Positions 42,960-52,186 of a DNA stretch of 64,000 bases are shown here, piece after piece. Source of the stretch: Lysobacterales bacterium. Its GTDB lineage: Bacteria > Pseudomonadota > Gammaproteobacteria > Xanthomonadales > SZUA-38. Below the pieces are notes generated by a model, which saw nothing but the letters and a program-made list of their open reading frames with translations, did no database searches and was not told the DNA's origin. The stretch is taken from NCBI GenBank assembly GCA_030065125.1, contig JASJDM010000018.1, forward strand, positions 37,075-101,074. The letters are read 5' to 3'. The position numbers and the translations under genes were made by a program. Position 1 is the first letter of the stretch. Each line of letters begins with the position of its first letter.

Positions 42960-44705
42960 CTGGCGCACCGTTGGACTGTACTGATTGCCGCCACGATCGC
43001 AGCGATGCTCGTGGGATTTTCGGCATGCGCGGCATCGCTGGACAGCCCCCAGGTGCTGGAGACCATCGTGGACCGGGTGGAATCTGCGCGCCGCAAGGAA
43101 AAGGTCCCTGGCGCCGCCCTGGCGCTGGTGGAAGGCGATCGGCTGCTGCTGGCACGGGGATTCGGCTACGCCGACGCCCGGCGCAAAACGCCCATGCAGG
43201 CGGACACTCGATTCAACCTGGGTGGCTTCACCAAGCTGCTGACCGCCATTGCCGTGATGCAGCAGGTGGAGCAGGGGCGGTACCGGCTGGACACCCCCAT
43301 TACCCAGGCGCTGCCGGGATTGTCCATTGAGAATCGATACGACCCGTCCAGCGTACCCACGGTGGAACAGCTGCTGAGCCACCATGGCGGCCTGCCCAAC
43401 GCTATCCTGGCCAACAACTACGTGGCTGACCCCCAGGCCGACCTGACCCCCCTGCCCAACCTGTATGTGTCCCAACCGGTGGGTCAGATCTACGCGTACT
43501 CCAACCTGGGATACCTGCTTCTGGGCCACCTGCTGGAGGCCCATGATCCCCGGCCCTACCGGGACATCGTACGGCAATCCGTGCTGGCGCCGCTGGGTAT
43601 CACCCGCGTGGACTTCGCACCGGCCGAGGCAGATTCCCGCGGACACGGCAGGCGCGGCAAGGTCAGGCCGGACATTTTTCCCAGGGACCAGTCCGCCCTG
43701 GGCGCCATGGGTTCAGTGCAGGACCTGGCCACGCTGGCCAGCTGGTCGCTGCGCGAGGATCCAGGGCCGGTGCTGTCAGCCGATTCCGCTGCGAGGATGC
43801 AGTCGGTCCGCAATGAGGACGTGCCGCTGGACCTGGACAACAAGTCCGGGCTGGCCTGGCAACTGACCAATCTCGGGCGTTTTAACGTCGACCGGGTGCT
43901 GCGGCTGAACATGGTGACCATGCAGTTTCGAGGATTGGTGCTGCTGGTGCCCGAGTACAAGCTGGGGGTAGTGATCCTGGCCAACTCCTCCAATTCCCTG
44001 GACTTTGTGCTGGAACAGGGCCGCCAGGCCATGGATGACCTGCTGCGGGCAAAAGCGGGGATCCTGCCGCCCGACCGGGAGCAGAAGCTGCCTGGCCGCG
44101 TGGAGCTGCCAGGGGGCGCGGTCACGGGGCTCATGTCCAGCCGCTACTCCACCCCCCTGGGCATCATGGAAATGACTGCCCGAAAAGACCAGTTCGACGC
44201 CCGCTACCTGGGTCGGAAATTCCGCCTGCGGCCACGGGCCGACGGCTGGTTCGACATTGCCTATCGGCTGTTCGGCCTGATCAACCTGCGCTTCAACATC
44301 ATCAAAGAAGTGCTGTTTCGACCGGTACAGTTGGACGGCCAACACGTACTGCTGCTGCATTACCAGGGCCAGGATTTCCTGTTCGGCACCGAACTCAACG
44401 GAACTACCCCACAGAACGCGGCCGACCTCGCGGCCCGGTCCGGTGTCTACCTGCTGGAAAACCCCGACGCCTTCAGCGAACGACTGGAACTCAAAAGTGT
44501 CGAACTGAGCCACGAGGATGGCGTTTTGTACGCCCTGTACCGGCTGCCGATGTTTTTGACCCTGAAGCCCAAGATCCCGCTGCTGCCCCAGGACCGGCAC
44601 CGCTACTACATCCCAGGCCTGGGCACCGCGCTGGGGGAGCGGGTGGTGTTCAACGAACAGGGCGGCTTCGAGTTTTCAGGCTATGAATTCCGTCGAAAAC
44701 AATAG
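42960..44705 (+). CDS. Serine-hydrolase-fold (beta-lactamase-related) lipoprotein lacking the catalytic serine
   Basis: 581 residues of the class C beta-lactamase/penicillin-binding-protein-like family with a C-terminal lipocalin-like extension. The N-terminus HRWTVLIAATIAAMLVGFSAC is a lipoprotein signal (cleavage before Cys). The SxxK motif reads GFTK (G89, K92), so the nucleophile is replaced by glycine; the second motif YSN is present (YAYSNLGYLLLG). The only start giving the full signal peptide with a good ribosome site is CTG 42960, 8 bases after AGGAG; ATG 43005 would truncate the signal. Either a pseudoenzyme or one with another activity. Confidence 0.75.
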   Translation: MAHRWTVLIAATIAAMLVGFSACAASLDSPQVLETIVDRVESARRKEKVPGAALALVEGDRLLLARGFGYADARRKTPMQADTRFNLGGFTKLLTAIAVMQQVEQGRYRLDTPITQALPGLSIENRYDPSSVPTVEQLLSHHGGLPNAILANNYVADPQADLTPLPNLYVSQPVGQIYAYSNLGYLLLGHLLEAHDPRPYRDIVRQSVLAPLGITRVDFAPAEADSRGHGRRGKVRPDIFPRDQSALGAMGSVQDLATLASWSLREDPGPVLSADSAARMQSVRNEDVPLDLDNKSGLAWQLTNLGRFNVDRVLRLNMVTMQFRGLVLLVPEYKLGVVILANSSNSLDFVLEQGRQAMDDLLRAKAGILPPDREQKLPGRVELPGGAVTGLMSSRYSTPLGIMEMTARKDQFDARYLGRKFRLRPRADGWFDIAYRLFGLINLRFNIIKEVLFRPVQLDGQHVLLLHYQGQDFLFGTELNGTTPQNAADLAARSGVYLLENPDAFSERLELKSVELSHEDGVLYALYRLPMFLTLKPKIPLLPQDRHRYYIPGLGTALGERVVFNEQGGFEFSGYEFRRKQ

Positions 44706-44758
44706 GACATCCTTCGTATATCATTAGCGCTGCGCTGAGCATAAATGGAGAGATGTGC

Positions 44759-47700
44759 ATGTTGAGGATTCTGACGCTGGCTGCCCTGGCTGTTTGCATG
44801 GGCCTGGCCTCGGCCGCCGAGGCCAACCCGCCTGGACTGACAGCCAAGCAACCCTTGCCGAAAACGGCCTTCGGACTTCCCAGCATCAACAAGGACGCGC
44901 TGATCGAGCAGGATCTGGCCAGCCGCCAGCCCGGCGCCATGCGCTACGGCATCAAGCGGGACCTGGGTCAGACCCTGGTGCCGGGCCAGTCCATCAAGCG
45001 TACGGAGTGGACCGACCTGGGCGACGGCCGCCTTTCCAGGCGCTGGCTGATCGACGGTCCCAACAGCGAGTCCCTGGAGGCCGTACTCAGCAGCTTCTGG
45101 GTCCCCAACGGCGTCGAGCTGTATTTCTATGACCCCACGGGCGAGGTCGTGCGCGGCCCCTTTACAGACCAGCACAACACCCCCAGCGGGGTGCTGCCCC
45201 TGCCGTTTGTTCCCGGCAGCAAGGGCATCCTTGAGCTGGTGGCCCCCGCCGAAGCCATTGCCCACATTCAGCTGGAACTGGGCGCGGTCATCCAGGCCTA
45301 CCGGCCGCTGTGGGATCTCAGCCAGAAGTCCGGCAGCTGCAACGTGGACACCATCTGCCCCCAGGGCGATCCCTGGCGGGACCAGATCGCCTCTGTGGCC
45401 CATTACACCACCAGCGGTTTCGTGTGCACCGGCCAGCTGATAAACGCGGTGCCCACCGATGCCCGGCTGTTCCTGACCGCCAATCACTGCGTGTCCACCA
45501 ACTCCGAAGTCCAGGGCATGGTGTTTTACTTCAATTTCGAAAGCGACACCTGCCGGGAGCCCGGCTCCGCCGCCAGCGGCACCGCACTCAGCCGAAACAA
45601 TTTTCCGGACACCATCAGCGGCGCGTCCCTGGTGTCCACCTCCGACATCTCGGATTTCACCCTGGTGCGCATGTCCCAGGAACCACCGGCATCTTATGAA
45701 CCCTACTGGACGGGCTGGGACCGCAGCACCACGGCACCGGCCAGCGTCACCGCCATTCACCATCCCGCCGGGCACGCCAAGCGTATTTCCTTCGAGGACG
45801 ACCCGCTGTGCACCTCGCCCTACCTGGAAGCCTGCGGCACCGGCGATTTCTGGCGGGTCGAGGACTGGGACCTGGGCACCACCGAGGGCGGTTCTTCAGG
45901 CTCCGGCATCTGGAACCCCCAGCAGCTGCTGATCGGCCAGCTGCGTGGAGGCTTTGCGGCCTGCGGCAACGATGACCCCGACTGGTACGGCCGGTTTGAC
46001 GTCTCCTGGACCGGGGGCGGCACCCCCAACACCCGCCTCAGCGACTGGCTCGATCCTGACGGCACCGATCCCCAGCAGCTGGAGGGAACGGCCGGCTGCG
46101 ACGCACCCAACGTGTCCATCAACAGCGCCAGCGGCGTGACCCAGGTGGGGCAGCTGGTGTCCTTCAGCGCCAATGTGTCCGGCGGCCAGGCCCCCTATAC
46201 CTACGCCTGGGACTTTGACGGCGACGGCCAGGTGGACTCCACCGCCGCCACCGGACAGGCGCAGTATCACGAGGCCTTCAGCAGCAACGTCAACCTGCGC
46301 GTCACCGACAGCACCAGCTGCGCGGCCAGCGCCACCTTTGGCCTGGTAGCCCAGGGCCCCAGCGTGGTGGTGGCCGGTGTAGGCACACCGGCCGAGGTTT
46401 GCGGAGACGGTGACGCAGAGCTGGAACCCGGAGAATCCTGGTCGTTTCCGGTCACCCTGCGCAATACGGGCAACGCTGCGGCCAACAACGGCTTTGCCGC
46501 TTTTGCGGTCGGGCCGGCCGAACTGTCACCTCTAAGCTTTGCGCCCAACAGCACCTTTCCCGCCCTTGACGATGGTGCAGCCACGGTCAGCCTCGGCGGA
46601 CCGGGCTTTCCGTTCTACGGCAGTACGGTCGACACCGTAGCCATGTCCAGCAACGGGTATCTGTCCACCGACCCAACGGACAACGGCGAGTTTTTCGGCA
46701 ACGTCACCGATGTGTGCCCGATACCGTCGGTTCCTCAGGACGGCTCCACCACCGGCGGCAGGATTCTGCCATTCCACGCCGACCTGATCATTTCCCAGGG
46801 ATTACACCGGTACTACTCCAGCTGCCCGAGGCCATCGGGATCGGGAGGCGTCGGCTGCAACGTGTTTCAATGGGATGACACCGGCTTTTTTGGTAGCGCC
46901 GACGTCAGCTTTGACATCCAGGTTGTTCTGTATGACAACGGGGATATCGTGTACCAGTATGACCCGGGCAACCTGGGCTCAGGCTTCGGACGGGGCATCG
47001 GCATACAGAACCCGGGAGCGACCGACGGCCTTGGGTACTCCTGCAGCAACAACCCCAATCCCACTCTGAGCAACCTGGCTGTCTGCTTCAACGCACCGGC
47101 CACCGGCGGCAAAGCCACCGGTGGACCCGACACCTTCGGATACACCTTCAGCGACGATGACGAGCCCAACTGTCCAGCCGATCTCATCGACCTGTCCATG
47201 AGTGAAGACATCGAAGGCGTTGTGCTGGAAAACGGCGCACTGCCCATCGGCACGCTGAACCCCAACCAGACCGTGGTCGTGGACGTAGTGGTCCAGGTTG
47301 ACCCATCGTTTGCCTGCGGCGGCAACATCAACGTCGACTATCTGGGAACCGGGCACGACAACGGCTTCTCCAACACACCCGAAAGAGGCGCCATAACCAC
47401 CCAGGCCGGCGGCAGCGCCTGTAACGTCAATAACCAGTGTCCCGCGACCGGTGCCCCCACGGTGCAGCCACAACAGGGATTCTGGCTCAACGCCCTGCGG
47501 CCCGGCAACGGCATCGACATCCACTTCAACGGCACCGGTATGTACTCAGCCTGGTACACCGCCGGCAAAGACCGGCTGCCCACCTGGTACTACGTGCAGA
47601 CCCGGGATCAGCAGCAGCTGGCCAACAACCAGCTGACCGCTGACATCCTTCGTTTCAGCCTCAGCGGGGACATCACCCAGACGCCTCCCACCTTCACCCA

Positions 47701-48190
47701 GGCCGGCACCGCCACCTTCAGCTTTATTGACGACAGCCGGGCGGTGATGACCTGGACCATTGACGGCGAATCCAGCGGTGAAATCATCCAGTTCTTCGAG
47801 CTGGCCGGATCTCCCGTCGACGGCACACTGACCGACCAGTACTTCAACAGCAGCGAACCCGGCTGGGGCCTGGGGCTGCACCGCCAGGGCAACCAGGAGT
47901 TCACCGCCATCTACTTCTACGACACCGCCGGCAACCCGCGCTGGGTCGTAGTCACATCCGACGGCACGGTGCTGGTTAACCAGGGCACAGCTGACGTCAG
48001 CAGCGCCAGGGCCCACTGCCCGGGCTGCGTGTGGACACCGGTGGAGCTGATACCCGGGGGCACCATGACCCGAACCCTGAACGGCGACGGCAGCAGCGTG
48101 CTGGACAGCCTGGATGTGTCGATCCAGAGCCCGATCCGGGTGGAGTGGCAGCGCAGTAACCTGCCCCTGCAGCAGATCCTGCCCGAGTGA
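44759..48190 (+). CDS. Secreted trypsin-like serine protease with PKD and duplicated C-terminal domains
   Basis: 1143 residues: signal peptide (MLRILTLAALAVCMGLASA), propeptide-like region to about 190, chymotrypsin-fold domain with H243 (TANHC), D299 (SDFTLV) and S380 (GGSSGSG), resembling lysyl endopeptidase-type enzymes, a PKD domain (about 460-545, YAWDFDGDG), a beta-rich region to 900, and two copies of a repeat beginning GFWLNALRPGNG (907) and PGWGLGLHRQGN (about 1034) each with a WYT/YFYDTAG-PxW motif. ATG 44759 follows GGAGAG by 6 bases; ATG 44753 is too close. The stop overlaps the sixA GTG. Confidence 0.88.
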   Translation: MLRILTLAALAVCMGLASAAEANPPGLTAKQPLPKTAFGLPSINKDALIEQDLASRQPGAMRYGIKRDLGQTLVPGQSIKRTEWTDLGDGRLSRRWLIDGPNSESLEAVLSSFWVPNGVELYFYDPTGEVVRGPFTDQHNTPSGVLPLPFVPGSKGILELVAPAEAIAHIQLELGAVIQAYRPLWDLSQKSGSCNVDTICPQGDPWRDQIASVAHYTTSGFVCTGQLINAVPTDARLFLTANHCVSTNSEVQGMVFYFNFESDTCREPGSAASGTALSRNNFPDTISGASLVSTSDISDFTLVRMSQEPPASYEPYWTGWDRSTTAPASVTAIHHPAGHAKRISFEDDPLCTSPYLEACGTGDFWRVEDWDLGTTEGGSSGSGIWNPQQLLIGQLRGGFAACGNDDPDWYGRFDVSWTGGGTPNTRLSDWLDPDGTDPQQLEGTAGCDAPNVSINSASGVTQVGQLVSFSANVSGGQAPYTYAWDFDGDGQVDSTAATGQAQYHEAFSSNVNLRVTDSTSCAASATFGLVAQGPSVVVAGVGTPAEVCGDGDAELEPGESWSFPVTLRNTGNAAANNGFAAFAVGPAELSPLSFAPNSTFPALDDGAATVSLGGPGFPFYGSTVDTVAMSSNGYLSTDPTDNGEFFGNVTDVCPIPSVPQDGSTTGGRILPFHADLIISQGLHRYYSSCPRPSGSGGVGCNVFQWDDTGFFGSADVSFDIQVVLYDNGDIVYQYDPGNLGSGFGRGIGIQNPGATDGLGYSCSNNPNPTLSNLAVCFNAPATGGKATGGPDTFGYTFSDDDEPNCPADLIDLSMSEDIEGVVLENGALPIGTLNPNQTVVVDVVVQVDPSFACGGNINVDYLGTGHDNGFSNTPERGAITTQAGGSACNVNNQCPATGAPTVQPQQGFWLNALRPGNGIDIHFNGTGMYSAWYTAGKDRLPTWYYVQTRDQQQLANNQLTADILRFSLSGDITQTPPTFTQAGTATFSFIDDSRAVMTWTIDGESSGEIIQFFELAGSPVDGTLTDQYFNSSEPGWGLGLHRQGNQEFTAIYFYDTAGNPRWVVVTSDGTVLVNQGTADVSSARAHCPGCVWTPVELIPGGTMTRTLNGDGSSVLDSLDVSIQSPIRVEWQRSNLPLQQILPE

Positions 48191-48657
48191 GCCGCCTGAC
48201 TCGCCTGGGCCTGTTGCGGCACGCTGCCGCGGAGTACGACTCGCCCAGCGGCCGTGATTTCGACCGGCCGCTGAGCCCTGGCGGCTGCCTGCAGGCCGGC
48301 CAGGTCGGGCAGGATTTCGTCCACGACCATGCCGGTTTCGACCTGGCTCTCTGCTCTCCGTCGTTGCGTACCCGGGAAACCGCAACGCTGGTGCTGGAAC
48401 GGCTGGCATCACCCCCGGAGGTCCGGCTGGTGGAGGACATTTACGAGGCGACGGTGAGTGGCCTGCTGGGGGTGCTGGAGGCGCACCCGGTGGCGCGGGT
48501 CCTGCTGGTGGGGCATAACCCCGGGATCTCGGGGCTGGCGTCTTATCTTTGCGGGCCGGGGCATTCCCTGTCGCCGGGCGACCTGCGAATCATCGATTTT
48601 GAACCTCCGGCCGCTCACCCCCTGCAGCCCGGGTCAGGACATCTGCTCAGCCAATAG
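48187..48657 (+). CDS. sixA: SixA-type phosphohistidine phosphatase
   Basis: Histidine phosphatase superfamily member of 156 residues: LLRHAAAEYDSP with the RH motif (R11, H12), SPSLRTRETA and VGHNPGIS, the SixA layout. In E. coli SixA removes phosphate from the nitrogen PTS phosphocarrier; the same role is inference. GTG start at 48187 overlaps the protease stop (GTGA). It converges with the fRMsr gene, their 3' ends overlapping by 11 bp. Confidence 0.88.
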   Translation: MSRLTRLGLLRHAAAEYDSPSGRDFDRPLSPGGCLQAGQVGQDFVHDHAGFDLALCSPSLRTRETATLVLERLASPPEVRLVEDIYEATVSGLLGVLEAHPVARVLLVGHNPGISGLASYLCGPGHSLSPGDLRIIDFEPPAAHPLQPGSGHLLSQ

Positions 48658-49135
48658 CGTCCAGGTAGATCCGGGCCAGCTGCTCTACGCCAGCCTGGTC
48701 CTCATCATCGAACCGGTTCAGCCGAGGGCTGTCCAGGTCCAGCACGCCGACCAGTTCCCCGTCCTTGACCAGCGGTACCACCAGCTCTGAGCGGGAGGCC
48801 GAATCACAGGCGATGTGGCCTGGAAACTGTTCCACGTCGGCCACGCGCTGGGTGCTTTGCTGAACCGCTGCGGTGCCGCACACGCCTTTGCCCAGGGGGA
48901 TCCGCACGCAGGCAGGCAGCCCCTGGAACGGGCCCACTACCAGCTCGCTGCCGTCGTAGAAGTAGAATCCGGCCCAGTTCAGGTCCGGCACGGTGGAGTA
49001 GATCAGCGCGCTCAGGTTGGCCGCATTGGCGGTACGGTCCGATTCTCCGTCGAGCAGGGCGCGGGCGGCGTCGGCCAGGTGCCGAAAGAGCGCCGGCTTG
49101 GGCTGATCAGGATCAATGGCAAATGCAAAACTCAT
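48647..49135 (-). CDS. msrC: Free methionine-(R)-sulfoxide reductase
   Basis: GAF-domain reductase of free Met-R-sulfoxide, cytosolic. 162 residues with NWAGFYFYDGSELVVGPFQG and three conserved cysteines C76, C86 and C110 (ACVRIPLGKGVCG, HIACDS), spaced 10 and 24 residues exactly as C84, C94 and C118 of the E. coli enzyme. Bases 49136-49181 upstream contain no other gene. Confidence 0.93.
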   Translation of the reverse strand: MSFAFAIDPDQPKPALFRHLADAARALLDGESDRTANAANLSALIYSTVPDLNWAGFYFYDGSELVVGPFQGLPACVRIPLGKGVCGTAAVQQSTQRVADVEQFPGHIACDSASRSELVVPLVKDGELVGVLDLDSPRLNRFDDEDQAGVEQLARIYLDAIG

Positions 49136-49181
49136 GGCGCTGAGATGGTAGCGCCAGATCCCGAATTAAAGGGCCGACGGC

Positions 49182-50597
49182 TTACTCGAAGCCGTCTACG
49201 AACACCTGGCCAATGTCGATGAAATCCGCTATGCAGCTCGGGTTGTTGGCGGCAATGAAGCCGCTGAGCTTGCCCGCGATCAGCGGGTGGAAGGTATCAC
49301 TGGTGGAACAGCGGTTGGGCGGACCCACCGCCGGACCGCTGCCGTCGAAACCTGACGAACCGGCGTGGCAGTAGCTCATCAGGGTGCCGTCTCCTGCCGG
49401 ACAAGCTGTTACCCCCTCGTAGCAGCCCACGTCTTCGTTGGCATAACAGTTGTCCACGAAGGCACCGCCCGGCCCCAGCGCCTCGCAGTGGGTGTGGCTG
49501 GAACCCAGGTTGTGACCGATCTCGTGGCCGACGCCACCGGCGATAAACGAGGGCGAAGTATTGCTGCCGATGCGGTTAAATGAATTGCTGTATACCGGGT
49601 GGCAGTAGCGGTTGGTCACCCAGGCTACGCCGCTGAAACTCCTGGACGACACATTTTTGCCGCTCAGCAGCGCGGTGAAGTCCCGGTCCACCCCGGACTG
49701 GTTGTCCTGCCAGTAGCTGCTGAATTCACTCAGGCCGTCGTTGAAGCCTGCCGGGTCGGTATTGAAATCCGGGTCGCCGGCGGGCGATGTGTCAACGCGG
49801 AGGAACACGTCGCCGAGCAGCAGGCGCATCTGCAGGTCAGGCTCGTAAAAGGCGTTCATGGCCACAAACAGGTCTTCGATCCAGTCCCGTGCGTTGCTGG
49901 TATTGTTGCCAAACTTCTCCCACATCAATTCGTTGTCGGTCTCAATGGCAACGGTGGCCTCGTACAGCAGGCCGGAGCCTTTTTCCATGGCGTTCAGGCT
50001 GGGCAGCGCTGCCCGGGTTTCGAAGATGCGCTGGGGATCCTGCTCCAGGTGGTCGTTGCCACACTGGAAATCCCCATCCCGGCGAACTTCCCGCAGGGAT
50101 CGAAGCTCCAGGGCGAGCCCACCGGACTTGGTCGGTCCGCCCTCGATGGTGTAACTCTCACCGCTTTCCACCAGCAGACCCCGAACCCGGCCGCTGGCAG
50201 GATCCAGGGAGAACCCGACCCCGCCGCTGCGGCTGGTCCCCACGAAGAACCGCCTGTCGCTGTGCGGCAGGGTGGAGCTTCCCATTTCATCCACCACCCG
50301 AACCTTGGCCCGGCTGGCGTAGATATTGACGGGTTTCAGGGTGAAGCCGGCCTGTTTGGATAGACCTAAAGTCAGCTGAGGCAGATCGAGGCTGCGGCCG
50401 ACCGGCGCACTGACCAGGACCGCCAGTTCAGCGGCCCCAATCTCCACGGTCTGGGCCAGCGGCTGATGCGCCGCACCGGACTCCAGTGCCTGGACGAAGT
50501 CCGCCTGGTGGTTGAACTGGACGGGCTGCTGAGCGTAAACGAGGCCGGAAAACAGGCCACACACCAGTAACCCCCCGGCACGAATCCAGCGATCCAT
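49182..50597 (-). CDS. Secreted metzincin-type zinc metalloprotease (M12-like) with -DGFE tail
   Basis: 471 residues: signal peptide (MDRWIRAGGLLVCGLFSGLVYA), a propeptide domain to about 200, and a reprolysin-like catalytic domain with GHEIGHNLGSSHTHC (HExxHxxxxxH) and a Met-turn LMSYCH. Several cysteines suggest disulfides outside the cytoplasm. The chain ends DIGQVFVDGFE; a similar aromatic-DGFE/SFE end is found on the neighbouring metalloprotease. Probably a secreted or surface protease; substrate unknown. Confidence 0.88.
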   Translation of the reverse strand: MDRWIRAGGLLVCGLFSGLVYAQQPVQFNHQADFVQALESGAAHQPLAQTVEIGAAELAVLVSAPVGRSLDLPQLTLGLSKQAGFTLKPVNIYASRAKVRVVDEMGSSTLPHSDRRFFVGTSRSGGVGFSLDPASGRVRGLLVESGESYTIEGGPTKSGGLALELRSLREVRRDGDFQCGNDHLEQDPQRIFETRAALPSLNAMEKGSGLLYEATVAIETDNELMWEKFGNNTSNARDWIEDLFVAMNAFYEPDLQMRLLLGDVFLRVDTSPAGDPDFNTDPAGFNDGLSEFSSYWQDNQSGVDRDFTALLSGKNVSSRSFSGVAWVTNRYCHPVYSNSFNRIGSNTSPSFIAGGVGHEIGHNLGSSHTHCEALGPGGAFVDNCYANEDVGCYEGVTACPAGDGTLMSYCHAGSSGFDGSGPAVGPPNRCSTSDTFHPLIAGKLSGFIAANNPSCIADFIDIGQVFVDGFE

Positions 50598-50710
50598 ATC
50601 GCATTTTCCCCTGTTGCACTAACTGCCACAGTCTAGCCAGGCATCCCGGGCAAAACTGTGACCCAGACCCCGCTGGGCGAAATTGCCCGGAGCCTGGGTT
50701 TCAGGGGTCC

Positions 50711-50729
50711 CCGCGGCCGGTGGCCGCGG
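50711..50729 (-). terminator. GC-rich hairpin after the PA-domain protease gene
   Basis: CCGCGGCC-GGT-GGCCGCGG, a perfect 8-bp stem, lies 36 bases beyond the stop of the 50765-52186 gene. No clear U-run. The rest of the gap 50598-50764 shows nothing else. Confidence 0.4.
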
Positions 50730-50764
50730 AATTCAACAATGCGTGGCGCCAGCGGTCAGCGCGT

Positions 50765-52186
50765 CTATTCGCCGGCTTCGAAGCTGCTGAACAGGATGAC
50801 GTCCGGCGTGCCGGTCAGCAGGTTCCAGCCCATGTCCTGGAAAGCCGCCGGAGTCAGGTCTACCTGATCGAAGGCAAGGTCTCCAGCAGTCGGTTCCATC
50901 AGCAGATCGCCCGTGGCGTCGGACGTCCAGTGACTGACCGACGAGCCATCATCAAAGGTAGCCGGCGCAAACATTCGGATTTGCCCATTGTTTTCGCCGA
51001 TCAAGGTCGTGGTGCTGGTTCGAATGGTTGTTGATGGAAAACTGATGGCGGCAGCCGAACCACTCTCTATTCCGACGTAGGGGATATTGACGTCCTGGTT
51101 ACTGATGGTGATGCTCATGTCCGGAAAACCGCTGGGTTCGGTGGACACGACAATCAACCCAACGGCGCCCTCGAACTCGGCGAAAAATGCCTGGAACGCG
51201 GGTGGACAGGTGGGCCCGGCATCCGCCACGAGGACGATATTTCCATTGAAGGCACCGCCGGCATTGAACCCGTCATCGCATGCGTCGCCATCCCCCAGCG
51301 TGTCGCCATCGACTACGCTGGCAGTTACGCCCCCGGGCGGAATCGTTGCGTCTGGCTCGCGCCCAAGAACGGCGGGCACCGTCGATGTTCCGTTGACCTC
51401 GGGCGCAAAGTCCAGCCAGTTGGTCGTGTCGGCGGCCACCGCCGAACCGCCCCAGACCAGGTTCGGGTCATTGCGAGCCGAAGCCAGCCGCTGGCTGTTG
51501 TTCATCTCGTCCCAGAACAGGTTCTCCTGCTGGTCCAACAGGTTCAGGCTGAAAGCGTCCGGGTCGCCATCGACCCCGCTGAAGCTGCCGTCCTGGCCGT
51601 CACTCACCGCGGTCAGCGAGGCAAACCCCAGGCCGTGTGCCAGCTCGTGCAGGACAATGGAATACAGATTGATGGCGCCCCCGGGGGGGTTACCGTCCAG
51701 CCCGTAGTACCAGTTGAGGCCACAGCCCGACCCACCATCCAGATCGGAGTTGAACGACGCGCTGATATCAGCCGAGATGCCCGGGCGCAGGTTTGTGCCC
51801 GCCAGGGAGTCTCCCAGGGCGGCGGGATAGGCCACATCGGTCATGGGGGCGCCGGAAAAATTGTTGACTGAATGGGTCGGCCCAGCCGAACCGAGGGTCG
51901 CGGCGTTTCCGCTGCAGAACTTGGAATCGAAGGTCGCGGCCACCACGATGGTCACCGAGCTGTCCAGCAGCTGGCCCCACTGATCGGCTGCCGCCTGGAA
52001 CACGTTCAGCCGCTGCTGACCCAGGGTGGTGCCGTCGTTGCCGCCCACGGGCGAAACAACCGGCGTGGGGTCATTGAAGCCCTCGTCTGGTCCATCCCCC
52101 GAGGTATCGACCGTAATGGTCGCCGCCTGGAGTGAACATCCAAAACTGAGCACGGCGGCTGCCACCCAGGTCCGGGCGGCCGTCAT
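50765..52186 (-). CDS. Secreted metalloprotease-like protein with inserted PA domain
   Basis: 473 residues: signal peptide (MTAARTWVAAAVLSFGCSLQA), then a domain with HELAHGLGFASL (HExxHxxGF zinc motif, about 175-190), a PA-type domain (about 255-400; GNIVLVADAGPTCPPAFQ, GAVGLIVVST) and a closing segment DLTPAAFQDMGWNL of the catalytic fold, so the PA domain is an insertion before the end of the protease domain. The chain ends VILFSSFEAGE. ATGA overlap with the upstream 107-residue protein gene shows coupling. The family is common among exported proteins of Xanthomonadales-like bacteria as recalled; function not established. Confidence 0.82.
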   Translation of the reverse strand: MTAARTWVAAAVLSFGCSLQAATITVDTSGDGPDEGFNDPTPVVSPVGGNDGTTLGQQRLNVFQAAADQWGQLLDSSVTIVVAATFDSKFCSGNAATLGSAGPTHSVNNFSGAPMTDVAYPAALGDSLAGTNLRPGISADISASFNSDLDGGSGCGLNWYYGLDGNPPGGAINLYSIVLHELAHGLGFASLTAVSDGQDGSFSGVDGDPDAFSLNLLDQQENLFWDEMNNSQRLASARNDPNLVWGGSAVAADTTNWLDFAPEVNGTSTVPAVLGREPDATIPPGGVTASVVDGDTLGDGDACDDGFNAGGAFNGNIVLVADAGPTCPPAFQAFFAEFEGAVGLIVVSTEPSGFPDMSITISNQDVNIPYVGIESGSAAAISFPSTTIRTSTTTLIGENNGQIRMFAPATFDDGSSVSHWTSDATGDLLMEPTAGDLAFDQVDLTPAAFQDMGWNLLTGTPDVILFSSFEAGE

